The notes under the pieces were generated by a model. That model searched no databases. It saw only the letters and a program-made list of their open reading frames with translations, and had not been told where the DNA came from. From contig NZ_CP102480.1 of the NCBI RefSeq assembly GCF_024662015.1, forward strand, positions 1,646,501-1,710,500: a stretch of 64,000 nucleotides of DNA. Direction: 5' to 3'. The stretch's first letter is position 1; every line of letters starts with the position of its first letter. The stretch comes from Nisaea acidiphila (GTDB lineage Bacteria; Pseudomonadota; Alphaproteobacteria; Thalassobaculales; Thalassobaculaceae). Below, in pieces: positions 23,110 to 32,468 of the stretch. A program made the translations under genes and the position numbers.

Positions 23110-23137
23110 GGCCCGACCGAGACCTGGGAGTTAGACC

Positions 23138-24346
23138 ATGACCGACAAAACCAATCCCGCCTTCACGGAAGCCGCAGACTGGGACCTTGAAACCCGCCTG
23201 GTGCGCGGCGGAACCCAGCGTTCCGAATTCGGTGAAACCGCCGAGGCCCTGTTCCTTACCTCCGGCTATGTCTACGAGAGCGCCGATTCCGCCGAAGCCC
23301 GCTTCAACGGCGAGGAAGACGGCTACATGTATTCCCGCTACGGCAACCCGACGGTCCAGATGTTCGAGGATCGGATGGCGCTGCTGGAGGATGCGGAGAC
23401 CTGTTTCGCGACGGCCAGCGGCATGGCGGCGGTCTGGGCGGCGCTGATCTGCCAGCTGAAAACCGGAGATCATGTGGTCGCGGCACGCGCCCTCTTCGGC
23501 TCCTGTCATCACATCCTGACCAAGATCTTCCCCAAGTTCGGCATCGAGGCGACGTTGATCGACGGCACCGACATCGGGCAATGGAGCGCGGCGATCAAGC
23601 CGAACACCAAGGTCTTCTTCTTCGAGACCCCATCCAATCCGACGCTGGAAATCATCGACATTCCGGCCGTGGTGGAGATCGCCCACAAAGCGGGCGCGCG
23701 CGTCGTGATCGACAATGTATTCTCGACCCCAATCCTTCAGCAGCCGATCCGGCTCGGCGCCGACGTCTCGGTCTATTCCGGCACCAAGCATATCGACGGC
23801 CAGGGCCGCACCCTCGGTGGGGCGGTGCTCTGCTCCAACGAATTCCGGAAAGACTATCTCGAACCCTTCATGCGCCACACCGGCGGCTGCCTCAGCCCGT
23901 TCAATGCCTGGGTCCTGCTGAAAGGGCTGGAGACCCTCGATCTCCGGGTCCAGCGCCAGTGCGAGAACGCGCGGAAGATCGCCGAGTTTCTGGAAGCTCA
24001 CGATAAGATCGAGAAGGTGATCTATCCGGGGCTCCCCTCTCATCCGCAGCACGCGATCGCGGCGAGGCAGATGAGCAATTTCGGCACGCTCGTCTCGTTT
24101 GACGTCAAAGGCGGCAAGGAAGCCGCCTTCACGCTGCTGAACAATCTCGAGATCGTCGACATCTCCAACAATCTCGGCGACACCAAGAGCCTGATCACCC
24201 ATCCCTACACCACGACCCACCGGGCGATGGAAGAAGCCGACCGGGCCGCGCTCGGGATCGGTCAGGGGCTGGTCCGGATCTCGGCAGGCATCGAAAGCGC
24301 ATCGGATCTGATCGGCGACCTCGACCGGGCACTCGGCAGCATTTAG
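23138..24346 (+). CDS. metZ: O-succinylhomoserine sulfhydrylase
   Basis: A 402-residue PLP enzyme of the Cys/Met metabolism family. The PLP lysine lies in SVYSGTKHIDGQGR near residue 217, and the MYSRYGNPTV substrate loop and a C-terminal HPYTTTH motif are present. Homology to MetZ/MetY predicts conversion of O-succinylhomoserine and sulfide to homocysteine. The riboswitch leader ties it to methionine and SAM supply. O-acetylhomoserine use cannot be excluded from sequence. Confidence 0.9.
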   Translation: MTDKTNPAFTEAADWDLETRLVRGGTQRSEFGETAEALFLTSGYVYESADSAEARFNGEEDGYMYSRYGNPTVQMFEDRMALLEDAETCFATASGMAAVWAALICQLKTGDHVVAARALFGSCHHILTKIFPKFGIEATLIDGTDIGQWSAAIKPNTKVFFFETPSNPTLEIIDIPAVVEIAHKAGARVVIDNVFSTPILQQPIRLGADVSVYSGTKHIDGQGRTLGGAVLCSNEFRKDYLEPFMRHTGGCLSPFNAWVLLKGLETLDLRVQRQCENARKIAEFLEAHDKIEKVIYPGLPSHPQHAIAARQMSNFGTLVSFDVKGGKEAAFTLLNNLEIVDISNNLGDTKSLITHPYTTTHRAMEEADRAALGIGQGLVRISAGIESASDLIGDLDRALGSI

Positions 24347-24446
24347 CTTCGCCGAAACTGCGTACACCTTAAAATGTGGACTCCGGAAGTCATTCGACTA
24401 ATATTTGCATTAAATACGATTGAAGTGCGGCTAGGCAGGAGGGCAG

Positions 24447-24971
24447 ATGGCCCGTCCGGAGCAATACGACTTCAATAGGTCCACATTTCTCTATTCGGAG
24501 CGGATATCTCTGGAGGACTTGCCGGAGGATTCGCGCGTGCGGGACACCCACAAGTTCTGGAGGGATCTGTCCCCGGCGCCGACCCTGCCGGCACGGTCCG
24601 ACTTCGGTCCGGCCGATATCCCCCGGGACATCCTGCCTTGGATCTTCCTGATGGAGGTTCTGCGCGAAGCCGACGGGAAATTCGATTTCCGCTACAAGCT
24701 CGCCGGTACGAGCAACGTCTCTCTGGTCCAGCGCGACCCGACCGGCAAGCGCGCGTCGGAGATCTTCCGGAACGGCGACCGCAATTTCATGCTGGAAAGC
24801 TTCGACATTACCGTGTTACTCGCCGAGCCCACATTCTGGGATGCCGCCGTTCCGCATGACCGCATCGAACAGATCGAAATCTGGCGCGGTCTTTTCCCCC
24901 TTGCCGAGGATCGAAAGACCGTCGATACACTTCTCGGGATCGCCGTTCCGAAAAACTACCGGCCCGGATAA
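24447..24971 (+). CDS. PAS_5-family (DUF1457-type) protein
   Basis: 174 residues with no output domain. The layout (HKFWRDLSPAPTLPARSDFGPADIPRDILPW... then FDFRYKLAGTSNV) is that of the PAS_5 family, abundant in Rhodospirillales and thought to be a solo sensory PAS. A GGAGGG Shine-Dalgarno precedes ATG 24447. It overlaps the GNAT gene by one base (TAATG), so the two are probably translationally coupled. Function and ligand are unknown. Confidence 0.7.
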   Translation: MARPEQYDFNRSTFLYSERISLEDLPEDSRVRDTHKFWRDLSPAPTLPARSDFGPADIPRDILPWIFLMEVLREADGKFDFRYKLAGTSNVSLVQRDPTGKRASEIFRNGDRNFMLESFDITVLLAEPTFWDAAVPHDRIEQIEIWRGLFPLAEDRKTVDTLLGIAVPKNYRPG

Positions 24972-25450
24972 TGACCGCAGAATCTCCGGACGTATTCGTC
25001 CGGCCCGTCTCCGAAGACGATGCCGCTGAAATCGTACTTCTTCTCAACAGGATCATAGACGCCAAGACCTATACGGCGATGAACGAGCTTATGAGCGTCG
25101 CGGATCAGCGGCACTTCATCCGGACATTGCCGGAACGCGCCGTGTATCTCGCCGCGCTGGACGGGCAGTCCGGAAAATTGCTCGGCGTGCAGGATTGTCT
25201 GCCGGACAAAGAGAACGGCGCACATTGCGATATCAGCACCTTCGTCTCTCTCGACGTGTTCCGCAAAGGCGTCGGCAGTGCGCTGTTCGAGCGTATGATC
25301 GCCTACACATCGCAATTCGGCTATCGGCAGATCCGGGCGGTCATCCGCAGCACGAACATGCAGGCACTCGCGTTCTATCGCGCGGCGGGATTCCGGCTCG
25401 GCAGGCCGAGCAACGGCAAGACAGAGGCCGTCTATCTCCTGACAGACTAA
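24971..25450 (+). CDS. GNAT-family N-acetyltransferase
   Basis: 159 residues with the GNAT fold. The acetyl-CoA loop corresponds to FRKGVGSALFERMIAY (near residue 100), and the C-terminal NMQALAFYRAAGFRLG is the usual beta-bulge and helix. The substrate is not predictable. It is coupled to the preceding PAS_5 gene by a 1-nt overlap and converges on the ELM1 gene with a 4-nt overlap of stop regions. Confidence 0.85.
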   Translation: MTAESPDVFVRPVSEDDAAEIVLLLNRIIDAKTYTAMNELMSVADQRHFIRTLPERAVYLAALDGQSGKLLGVQDCLPDKENGAHCDISTFVSLDVFRKGVGSALFERMIAYTSQFGYRQIRAVIRSTNMQALAFYRAAGFRLGRPSNGKTEAVYLLTD

Positions 25451-26415
25451 CGCCCGGCGGCCGCAAACAGCCGCCGAACGCCATCTGCCGCCAGCTCGGC
25501 ATCCCGCAACGGGTCGTATGCGAACGGCGCGGCCTCTCCGGAAAACGGCCGAGTGAGTCCGCGCGCAGGGAGAGTCCGCTGGAAGATCCCGATCCTGCCA
25601 GAGGGGCGAAGGAGATCCGCGACATAGACTCCTTTACCGGTCGAACAGGCTTCCGAGGTCATATTCACCGAATCCGAAGTGACGACGATCGTGTCGGCGG
25701 CCCCCAGAAAGCCCAAATAGGGGTTCTCCCCCTCGCCGTTCCAGAGCAGAGCCGACTCTGAGTCATCGGCGAGTTCCCGAAGAGCCCGGACGAGGTGGTC
25801 CGGCGTGCGCCTGGACGTCGTCATCATCAGGCCGCCCCCGCTGTCCATCAATCTCTTGAGATTCTCCGCAAAACGATCCGCGAGCGCAGGATCCACTCGG
25901 CTGCGCCGTGTCGGGCCGCCGACCGAGACGAGGACCCGCGGTGTGGGCAGCTTTCCGATCAGATCCTCGAAGCGCTTCGCCTCATTCTTGAGATCCAGCG
26001 CGAATATCCCGTTCAGGGAACCGGTGGTCAGAACCACATTTGCCCCGCGCACCGGATCATGCTCGGGCACCACCAACGCGTCGAACAGCGCTGGGTCGAG
26101 GCGGGGGTCCTGGATCTGGACCGCGAAACTCCGGCCGCGCGAGCGCGCCTTGATCGAAAGCACCGCCCCGGCATTGCGTCGCCCGCAGCCGATCACCAGA
26201 TCCGGCCAGGGCGGCGCGAGCGTGTCGCCGCCGGCCGATGACGGAACCGCGCGGCAGCACCCGAGCGACGGAAAGGCCCGGAGCCAGGGAGCGGGACGGA
26301 TCCGTTTCACCACCGGATCGAGTCCCAGTGCGCGTGCAAGCGCGAGGGACTGAACCTCCATCCCCCGGGTCCCGTCACTGACGATCCAGGCCGTTGCCCC
26401 CGCCGGAAGGCTCAT
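25447..26415 (-). CDS. ELM1/GtrOC1-family protein (DUF1022)
   Basis: 322 residues starting at ATG 26415 behind GGAG; ATG 26427 lacks a ribosome site. Opening WIVSDGTRGMEVQSLALARALG, then PDLVIGCGRRNAGA, VLVSVGGPTR and TSDSVNMTSEACSTGKGVYV are hallmarks of the family first named for plant mitochondrial fission factor ELM1. The fold is glycosyltransferase-B-like, and bacterial members probably act on envelope or nucleotide-sugar substrates. It is divergent from an Lrp-type regulator. Confidence 0.85.
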   Translation of the reverse strand: MSLPAGATAWIVSDGTRGMEVQSLALARALGLDPVVKRIRPAPWLRAFPSLGCCRAVPSSAGGDTLAPPWPDLVIGCGRRNAGAVLSIKARSRGRSFAVQIQDPRLDPALFDALVVPEHDPVRGANVVLTTGSLNGIFALDLKNEAKRFEDLIGKLPTPRVLVSVGGPTRRSRVDPALADRFAENLKRLMDSGGGLMMTTSRRTPDHLVRALRELADDSESALLWNGEGENPYLGFLGAADTIVVTSDSVNMTSEACSTGKGVYVADLLRPSGRIGIFQRTLPARGLTRPFSGEAAPFAYDPLRDAELAADGVRRLFAAAGR

Positions 26416-26573
26416 AGGCCGCTCCATACATTAGATTTGCGCACGATAATGACAAAGAGATGTAATAATCTTGCGCGAGCCATGCAATCTGATCTATCCT
26501 GCACTGCAATATCCGGCAAGGGAATTTCCCGATCCGCCGGGCCTGAAATTCCGACCCCAGGGAGTCTTCCAAC

Positions 26574-27083
26574 ATGCGGCGCGTGAAGCTCGACCGTATC
26601 GACCGGCGCATTCTACGAGACTTGCAGGACAACGGGCGCATGACCAACGTGGATCTTGCGAACCGGGCCGGCATATCGGCGCCGCCCTGTCTGCGCCGGG
26701 TCCGCGCTCTCGAGGAGGCAGGTTTTATCCGGGGCTACCACGCCGACGTGAATCCAGAGGCGCTGGGCTACAAGGTCACGATCTTCGCCTTCGTCGGCCT
26801 CACGAGCCAGGCGGAAGACGATCTGGTCGCCTTCGAGGAAATGGTCGAGGATTGGCCCGAGGTGCGGGAGTGCCACATGCTGTCCGGCGAGACCGATTTC
26901 CTGCTGAAGGTCGTCGCCAAGGATTGGGACGCGTTCCAGAAATTCCTGACCACCCGGCTCACGCCGGCGCCGAACGTCTCGCATGTGAAGACCGCCCTCG
27001 CCTTCCGGACCCGCAAGCAGGTTCCGGGTGTGCCGGTCGAGATCGATGTCGAGGACGACGAGGACGAGGGCGAAGAGGGCTGA
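26574..27083 (+). CDS. Lrp/AsnC-family transcriptional regulator
   Basis: 169 residues with an N-terminal helix-turn-helix (DRIDRRILRDLQDNGRMTNVDLANRAGIS) and a C-terminal RAM ligand domain (VRECHMLSGETDFLLKVVAKD). These form dimers to octamers and respond to amino acids. The C-terminus ends in an acidic tail of Glu and Asp residues not usual in Lrp. It is divergent from the ELM1-like gene and followed by dtd after 52 nt. Confidence 0.9.
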   Translation: MRRVKLDRIDRRILRDLQDNGRMTNVDLANRAGISAPPCLRRVRALEEAGFIRGYHADVNPEALGYKVTIFAFVGLTSQAEDDLVAFEEMVEDWPEVRECHMLSGETDFLLKVVAKDWDAFQKFLTTRLTPAPNVSHVKTALAFRTRKQVPGVPVEIDVEDDEDEGEEG

Positions 27084-27135
27084 TCCGCAAACGCCCTGAC
27101 GGGCGGACCGGACATCATCCGGGGAGCCGATAATC

Positions 27136-27579
27136 ATGCGCGTATTGCTGCAGCGAGTGAGCGAAGCCGCTGTCCGGGTCGACGGAGAAATCGTCGGCGA
27201 GATCGGGCACGGTCTGCTCGCGCTGGTCTGCGCGGTCGACGGAGACGGAGAAGCCGAGGCGGAAAAGCTCGCGGCGAAAACGGCAAAGCTCAGGATCTTC
27301 GAGGACGAGGCGGGAAAGATGAACCGCTCGGTCGCGGATGTCGGCGGCGGCGTGCTCGTGGTCTCTCAATTCACGCTGGCGGCGGATACCCGAAAAGGCA
27401 ACCGGCCGAGTTTCATCGCCGCTGCCGCGCCCGAAATCGCCAACCCGCTGGTCGAGCATTTCGGCCGGACACTCGAAGCAGTCGGCCTGCCGGTCGCAAA
27501 GGGACGGTTCGCGGCGGATATGAAAGTCTCCCTGATCAATGACGGTCCGATCACGATCTGGCTGGACAGCGCGGCATGA
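27136..27579 (+). CDS. dtd: D-aminoacyl-tRNA deacylase
   Basis: 147 residues. It has the family's two active-site motifs, [17 protein letters not shown] (residues about 77-93) and [10 protein letters not shown] near the C-terminus, the latter carrying the Gly-cisPro filter. It removes D-amino acids and glycine from mischarged tRNAs. The stop overlaps the start of the next gene (ATGA at 27576-27579). Confidence 0.95.
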   Translation: MRVLLQRVSEAAVRVDGEIVGEIGHGLLALVCAVDGDGEAEAEKLAAKTAKLRIFEDEAGKMNRSVADVGGGVLVVSQFTLAADTRKGNRPSFIAAAAPEIANPLVEHFGRTLEAVGLPVAKGRFAADMKVSLINDGPITIWLDSAA

Positions 27580-28253
27580 TGGGCGCGCGGACCCTGGGCA
27601 TCGCCTTCGCCGCCGTCCTCGCTCTGACCGCTTGCAGCAGCGAGCCGCCACCGAGCGGAAAGTTCCCGCCCAATCCGGAACGCAAGGCCGGAGCCGCCCA
27701 ATCCCTGATCGACACGGATCCGAGCGGCAAACGCTGCGTCGTCTCTGGCGGCACAGCCGCACCGCTGAGCTTGACCACACCGCGTCTCGTCGCCCTTTCG
27801 CGTTTCGGCACCGATCCGGTCGTTGACTGCTTCGCCGATGGTTATTTCCGGGTACGCAAGGCAGTCCCCGCGATCGCCGAACCGCTCTACTCTCTGCGCA
27901 TCGCGATACCGGGAGCGGTCGATCCGGCCTTCGGCCCGGACCAGAAACCCGATCAGGGCACCCGCGGAAAACTGTTTCCGCAATGGGTCCGCATCCGTTT
28001 GCAGGAGAACGTATTCGCGACCGAGGCAGAGCGCGACCGCTACTATGCGGCGGAGGCAGTGCGCATCCAGCAGGCCTGGGGAGAGGTCGAACGCATCCTC
28101 GGGCGGGAATGCCGGAACCAGACCAAGACCGAGGCAAAAGGTCTCATCCTGCTTACCCCGGAATGCCGCAAAGCCCGCAGAATACTTGGAGAAAGGCGGG
28201 ATTCGGATCTCGCCGCATCCGAGATCAACCGGCGACAATCCACCATCCGATAA
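27576..28253 (+). CDS. Predicted lipoprotein of unknown function
   Basis: 225 residues with a lipoprotein signal peptide ([10 protein letters not shown], lipid-modified Cys at about 20), a Pro-rich linker, then a domain with paired cysteines ([33 protein letters not shown]). No family recognised. It overlaps dtd by four bases, so it is co-translated with it, though no functional link is evident. Confidence 0.7.
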   Translation: MMGARTLGIAFAAVLALTACSSEPPPSGKFPPNPERKAGAAQSLIDTDPSGKRCVVSGGTAAPLSLTTPRLVALSRFGTDPVVDCFADGYFRVRKAVPAIAEPLYSLRIAIPGAVDPAFGPDQKPDQGTRGKLFPQWVRIRLQENVFATEAERDRYYAAEAVRIQQAWGEVERILGRECRNQTKTEAKGLILLTPECRKARRILGERRDSDLAASEINRRQSTIR

Positions 28254-28346
28254 GCCCGGCACTTGCCATGGTTGCCGACGCGCGGCACTCTCGCCGACGT
28301 CTGCGCATGCATTAATCAGATCGCGCAACGCACGGGAGAAGCACGA

Positions 28347-29645
28347 ATGAAAATCGGCATCGCTAAAGAAAGGCGGCCATACGAGGCGCGGGTTGCCGCA
28401 TCTCCGGACACGGTCAAGAAGTTCGTCTCCATGGGGTTCGACGTCGCGATCGAGAGCGGGGCGGGCATGACGGCAGCCGTGACGGACGCCGCCTATGAAG
28501 CCGCCGGCGCAAAGATCGTGAAGACCGCGAAGGACGCGCTGGGCAGTGCCGACATCGTGCTCAAGGTACGCAAGCCCATCGGCCCCGGCGCCGAGGTCGA
28601 GAAGGAGGCCGACGAGGTCGCCCTGATGAAAAGCGGCGCGACGCTGGTCTCCCTCATGGAGCCTTACAAGGACCGCGCGCTGATCGATGCGCTGGCAGCC
28701 AAGAAAATTACAACCTTTGCGCTTGAGCTCGTGCCGCGGATCACCCGTGCGCAGTCCATGGATGTCCTATCCAGCCAGGCCAACCTCGCCGGCTACAAGT
28801 CCGTTCTGGATGCCTGCAACGAGTTCGGCCGCGCCTTTCCGATGATGATGACCGCAGCCGGCACCGTGCCGCCGGCCCGGGTCCTCGTGATGGGCGCCGG
28901 TGTCGCCGGTCTGCAGGCCATCGCGACCGCCAAACGTCTCGGCGCCGTCGTCTCGGCAACCGACGTGCGCCCGGCCGCGAAGGAACAGGTCGAGAGCCTC
29001 GGTGGCAGCTTCGTCGCGGTCGAGGACGAGGAGTTCAAGGAAGCCGAGACCGCCGGCGGCTACGCCAAGGAGATGAGCGACGCCTACAAGAAGAAGCAGG
29101 CCGATCTGATCGCCGAGACCATCAAGAAGCAGGACATCATCATCTGTACCGCACTGATTCCGGGCCGTCCGGCGCCGGTTCTGGTGACCGAGGAGATGGT
29201 GAAGACCATGAAGCCGGGTTCGGTGATCGTCGATCTCGCGGTCGAACAGGGCGGCAACTGCCCGCTCTCGGAATTCGGCAAGGTGGTGCGCAAGCACGAT
29301 GTCTCCATCGTCGGCCACGCCAACGTACCGAGCCGGATCGCTGTCGATGCCAGCGCACTCTATGCGAAGAACGTGCTCAATTTCCTCACTCCGCTCTACG
29401 ACGCGGAGGCCGAGAGCATGAAAATCGATCTTGAGGACGAGATCGTGAAAGGATCTCTGATCACCAGGGACGGCAAGGTCGTACACCCGTCCGTCCTGGC
29501 GGTGGAAGCCGGAACGTCGACGGCGAAACCGAAAGCGGCCGCCAAGCCGCGCGCGCCGCGCAAGACCGCCGCGAAGCCGAAGACGGCGGCAAAGCCTGCC
29601 ACCGAAGCGCCGGCCGAAAAAACCGACAAAGAGGGGGATGCCTGA
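28347..29645 (+). CDS. pntAA: NAD(P) transhydrogenase subunit alpha part 1
   Basis: 432 residues: domain I of proton-translocating transhydrogenase, with KERRPYEARVAASPDTV at the start and the NAD-binding fold VLVMGAGVAGLQAIATAKRLGA near residue 180. It transfers hydride between NAD(H) and NADP(H) together with PntAB and PntB at the inner membrane. The last 45 residues are an Ala/Lys/Pro-rich tail with repeated AKPK/AAKP units, longer than the catalytic domain needs. pntAB starts three bases after the stop. Confidence 0.96.
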   Translation: MKIGIAKERRPYEARVAASPDTVKKFVSMGFDVAIESGAGMTAAVTDAAYEAAGAKIVKTAKDALGSADIVLKVRKPIGPGAEVEKEADEVALMKSGATLVSLMEPYKDRALIDALAAKKITTFALELVPRITRAQSMDVLSSQANLAGYKSVLDACNEFGRAFPMMMTAAGTVPPARVLVMGAGVAGLQAIATAKRLGAVVSATDVRPAAKEQVESLGGSFVAVEDEEFKEAETAGGYAKEMSDAYKKKQADLIAETIKKQDIIICTALIPGRPAPVLVTEEMVKTMKPGSVIVDLAVEQGGNCPLSEFGKVVRKHDVSIVGHANVPSRIAVDASALYAKNVLNFLTPLYDAEAESMKIDLEDEIVKGSLITRDGKVVHPSVLAVEAGTSTAKPKAAAKPRAPRKTAAKPKTAAKPATEAPAEKTDKEGDA

Positions 29646-29648
29646 TCC

Positions 29649-30065
29649 ATGGATGCGATCCAGATTGAACAGAAGGCGAAGGCGCTCGCCGAGCAGGCTG
29701 CCAGCCTCGCCGGAGAGATCACGCAGTTCGCCGCCGAGGCGGGCAGCGTCGCAAGCGATGCCGCGGCCGCGAGCCATTCGGGCCCCTACAGCTTCATCTC
29801 GCTCTTCACTGTCTTCATCCTGGCCTGTTTTGTCGGCTATTACGTGGTCTGGAAGGTCACGCCGGCACTGCACTCGCCGCTGATGGGCGTGACCAACGCC
29901 ATCTCGTCCGTGATCATCGTCGGCGCCCTGATCGCTGCCGGTCCGGCGGAGATGAACTTCTCGCAGATCATGGGCTTCTGCGCCGTGGTGCTGGCCTCCG
30001 TGAATATCTTCGGCGGCTTCATCGTCACGCAGCGCATGCTGTCCATGTTCAAGAAAAAGCGCTGA
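29649..30065 (+). CDS. pntAB: NAD(P) transhydrogenase subunit alpha part 2
   Basis: 138 residues with an N-terminal charged helix and about three or four membrane helices ([37 protein letters not shown]). This is half of membrane domain II of the split alphaproteobacterial transhydrogenase. It lies between pntAA and pntB with gaps of 3 and 17 nt. Confidence 0.95.
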   Translation: MDAIQIEQKAKALAEQAASLAGEITQFAAEAGSVASDAAAASHSGPYSFISLFTVFILACFVGYYVVWKVTPALHSPLMGVTNAISSVIIVGALIAAGPAEMNFSQIMGFCAVVLASVNIFGGFIVTQRMLSMFKKKR

Positions 30066-30082
30066 GCCGGGGAGCATAAGAC

Positions 30083-31480
30083 ATGACCGAGAATCTCTCC
30101 GCAGTCCTCTACCTGATCTCCAGCGTCTGCTTCATCATGGCGTTGAAGGGGCTGAGTTCCCCTGAAAGCGCCCGCCAGGGCAACATGTTCGGCATTGCCG
30201 GCATGGCGATCGCCATTTTGACGACGCTCGCCCTGCCGGAAGTGATGAGCTACGGCACCATCCTCGCCGGCATCGTCATCGGCGGCGCGATCGGTACCTT
30301 CATCGCCCGCAAGATCGAGATGACGGCGCTGCCGCAGCTCGTCGCGGCCTTCCACAGCCTGGTCGGTCTTGCCGCCTGTTTCGTCGCCGCGGCGGCGTTC
30401 TTCCGGCCGGAAGCCTACGGCATCGGTACGCCGGGCAATATCGCCGTCGGCTCGCTGGTGGAAATGGCCCTCGGCCTCGCCATCGGCGCGGTGACCTTCA
30501 CCGGCTCGATCATCGCCTTCGGCAAGCTGCAGGGCATCCTCTCCGGCGCGCCGGTCACCTTCTCCGGCCAGCACCCGCTGAACGCGGCTCTCGGCCTGCT
30601 GCTGGTGGCCTTCGTCGTCTGGCTTTGCATCAGCCAGGACGCGGCGGCGTTCTGGGCGATCTTCCTGCTCGCGCTCGCGCTCGGCATCCTGATCATCATC
30701 CCGATCGGCGGCGCGGACATGCCGGTCGTCATCTCGATGCTCAACTCCTATTCCGGCTGGGCCGCCTGCGGCATCGGCTTCACCCTCGGCAACTCGCTGC
30801 TGATCATCACCGGGGCGCTCGTGGGCTCCTCCGGCGCGATCCTCAGCTACATCATGTGCAAGGGGATGAACCGGTCCTTCTTCAGCGTCATTCTCGGCGG
30901 CTTCGGCGCCGACGGAGACGCGGCCGCCGCCATGGGCGGGCCGGGCGGCGACCGTTCGGTGAAGTCCGGCAGTGCCGACGACGCGGCCTTCATCATGGAG
31001 AACGCCTCCTCCGTCATCATCGTGCCCGGTTACGGCATGGCGGTGGCGCAGGCGCAGCACGCGCTGCGCGAGATGGCCGATCTGCTGAAAGCGAAGGGCG
31101 TGACCGTCCGCTACGCCATCCACCCCGTCGCGGGGCGGATGCCGGGGCACATGAACGTGCTGCTGGCGGAAGCCAACGTGCCTTACGACGACGTGCTAGA
31201 ACTGGAAGAGATCAACCGCGATTTCGCCCAGACCGACGTCGCCTTCGTCATCGGGGCGAACGACGTCACCAACCCGGCGGCGAAGACCGACCCGGCGAGC
31301 CCGATCTACGGCATGCCGATCCTCGACGTGGAGAATGCCAAGACCGTGCTCTTCGTCAAACGCGGCATGTCGTCAGGCTATGCCGGCGTCGAGAACGAGC
31401 TCTTCTTCCGGGACAACACGATGATGCTGTTCTCGGACGCGAAGAAGATGTGCGAGGAAATCGTGCAGGCGCTCGACTAG
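30083..31480 (+). CDS. pntB: NAD(P) transhydrogenase subunit beta
   Basis: 465 residues. The N-terminal part has about nine membrane helices forming the rest of the proton channel. The C-terminal domain III binds NADP(H) (VIIVPGYGMAVAQAQHAL, HPVAGRMPGHMNVLL, FVIGANDVTNPAA). The complex uses the proton gradient to make NADPH. A strong terminator ends the operon. Confidence 0.97.
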   Translation: MTENLSAVLYLISSVCFIMALKGLSSPESARQGNMFGIAGMAIAILTTLALPEVMSYGTILAGIVIGGAIGTFIARKIEMTALPQLVAAFHSLVGLAACFVAAAAFFRPEAYGIGTPGNIAVGSLVEMALGLAIGAVTFTGSIIAFGKLQGILSGAPVTFSGQHPLNAALGLLLVAFVVWLCISQDAAAFWAIFLLALALGILIIIPIGGADMPVVISMLNSYSGWAACGIGFTLGNSLLIITGALVGSSGAILSYIMCKGMNRSFFSVILGGFGADGDAAAAMGGPGGDRSVKSGSADDAAFIMENASSVIIVPGYGMAVAQAQHALREMADLLKAKGVTVRYAIHPVAGRMPGHMNVLLAEANVPYDDVLELEEINRDFAQTDVAFVIGANDVTNPAAKTDPASPIYGMPILDVENAKTVLFVKRGMSSGYAGVENELFFRDNTMMLFSDAKKMCEEIVQALD

Positions 31481-31504
31481 AGAGCAATGCAACTAGGCTT
31501 CCGG

Positions 31505-31535
31505 AAAAAGGCGCTTCGGCGCCTTTTTCTTTTTT
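31505..31535 (+). terminator. Rho-independent terminator of the pnt operon
   Basis: AAAAAGGCGC (31505-31514), loop TTCG, GCGCCTTTTT (31519-31528), then CTTTTTT. This is a 10-bp stem with a UUCG tetraloop and T-run. Confidence 0.95.
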
Positions 31536-31610
31536 CGGCTGCCGGCATGAACCGTCTGGCGACGCTCGTCGCACTCTGCTAGGCAGGACATTCAAGAATT
31601 GGGGACCGGA

Positions 31611-32450
31611 ATGATAACCAGAGTTTTCTTTGGCGGGCTGCTCCTGCTGCTCGCCGGTTGTGTCACCACGCCTGAAAAACCCGAACCGCCAGTTCAGCTC
31701 GCTGACGGGATGGGCGGCTTTGCGATGGATCTCACCATCGAGCCGGCAGCGATCAAGAACCTATACTTCTATTCGATCGCGCAGTACGACCCGGATACCC
31801 GAAAACTCGTCAAGCTGGGCGACAAGCCCGTTGCGGGATCGAAGGTCCGGCACAATTATCACATCCGGAAAGGCGGAGACTTCCTGTGGCTGACGCAGCT
31901 TCCCCCCGGGCACTACGCGATCACTGAGATGGAAGCAAAGCTCTCGCCGGGCCCGTCCGAAAGCGAAGTCGTCTATGTCGGCGACCCGATCGGGTTCGCA
32001 ATCGGCGGCCTGCTCTTCCTCGCCATCGCGGAAGGCACCACCGACATTCTCCCCTTCGTGGATGACGATGACGTCCTCCTGCCGGACGCCCCTACTTTCG
32101 AAATCCAGGCGGGCCGGATGACATATGCCGGTCATCTGACCGTCGTGACGGATCCCAAGGTTTCGCGATTTCCGGAATACGATAGAGACGGGCACTGGGA
32201 CGGCGAGTCCATGATCACCAAGACCGTCCATCGTTACATGGCGGATTACCGCTACGACGAGAAGGATCTGACCCCGAATATCGAGAGGCTCAATCTCTCG
32301 CGCTACCCGCTGCTTCCACAGCCCCTTTCGGTTTTCGAGGACCGCCGCTTCGTCCTCGAGGATTATGACGATGCGGAAACCGTCCGGCGATCCATTCCGC
32401 GCAGCGAACACGACACGTCCGACAAGGCTGCTGCCGCAGCCGCCAGCTGA
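31611..32450 (+). CDS. Lipoprotein, paralogue A of a three-member family
   Basis: 279 residues from ATG 31611 (GGGGA upstream) with a lipobox LLLLLAGC. No database family is recognised. It shares with the genes at 32469 and 40725 a common layout: a Cys-Val/Gln-Thr-Thr start, a PGHYAITEM-like strand, a short hydrophobic segment in the middle, DAPTFEIQAGRMTYAGHL, a GHWDGE motif, and a C-terminal VFEDRRFVLEDYDDA. Here a clear hydrophobic segment (GFAIGGLLFLAIAEG) follows the central region. Probably surface or periplasmic; function unknown. Confidence 0.75.
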   Translation: MITRVFFGGLLLLLAGCVTTPEKPEPPVQLADGMGGFAMDLTIEPAAIKNLYFYSIAQYDPDTRKLVKLGDKPVAGSKVRHNYHIRKGGDFLWLTQLPPGHYAITEMEAKLSPGPSESEVVYVGDPIGFAIGGLLFLAIAEGTTDILPFVDDDDVLLPDAPTFEIQAGRMTYAGHLTVVTDPKVSRFPEYDRDGHWDGESMITKTVHRYMADYRYDEKDLTPNIERLNLSRYPLLPQPLSVFEDRRFVLEDYDDAETVRRSIPRSEHDTSDKAAAAAAS

Positions 32451-32468
32451 TCATCAGGGTTGCCCCAA

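Noticed and set aside
28767-31150. Minus-strand frames opposite the pnt operon
   Set aside because: Antisense shadows of well-defined transhydrogenase subunits.
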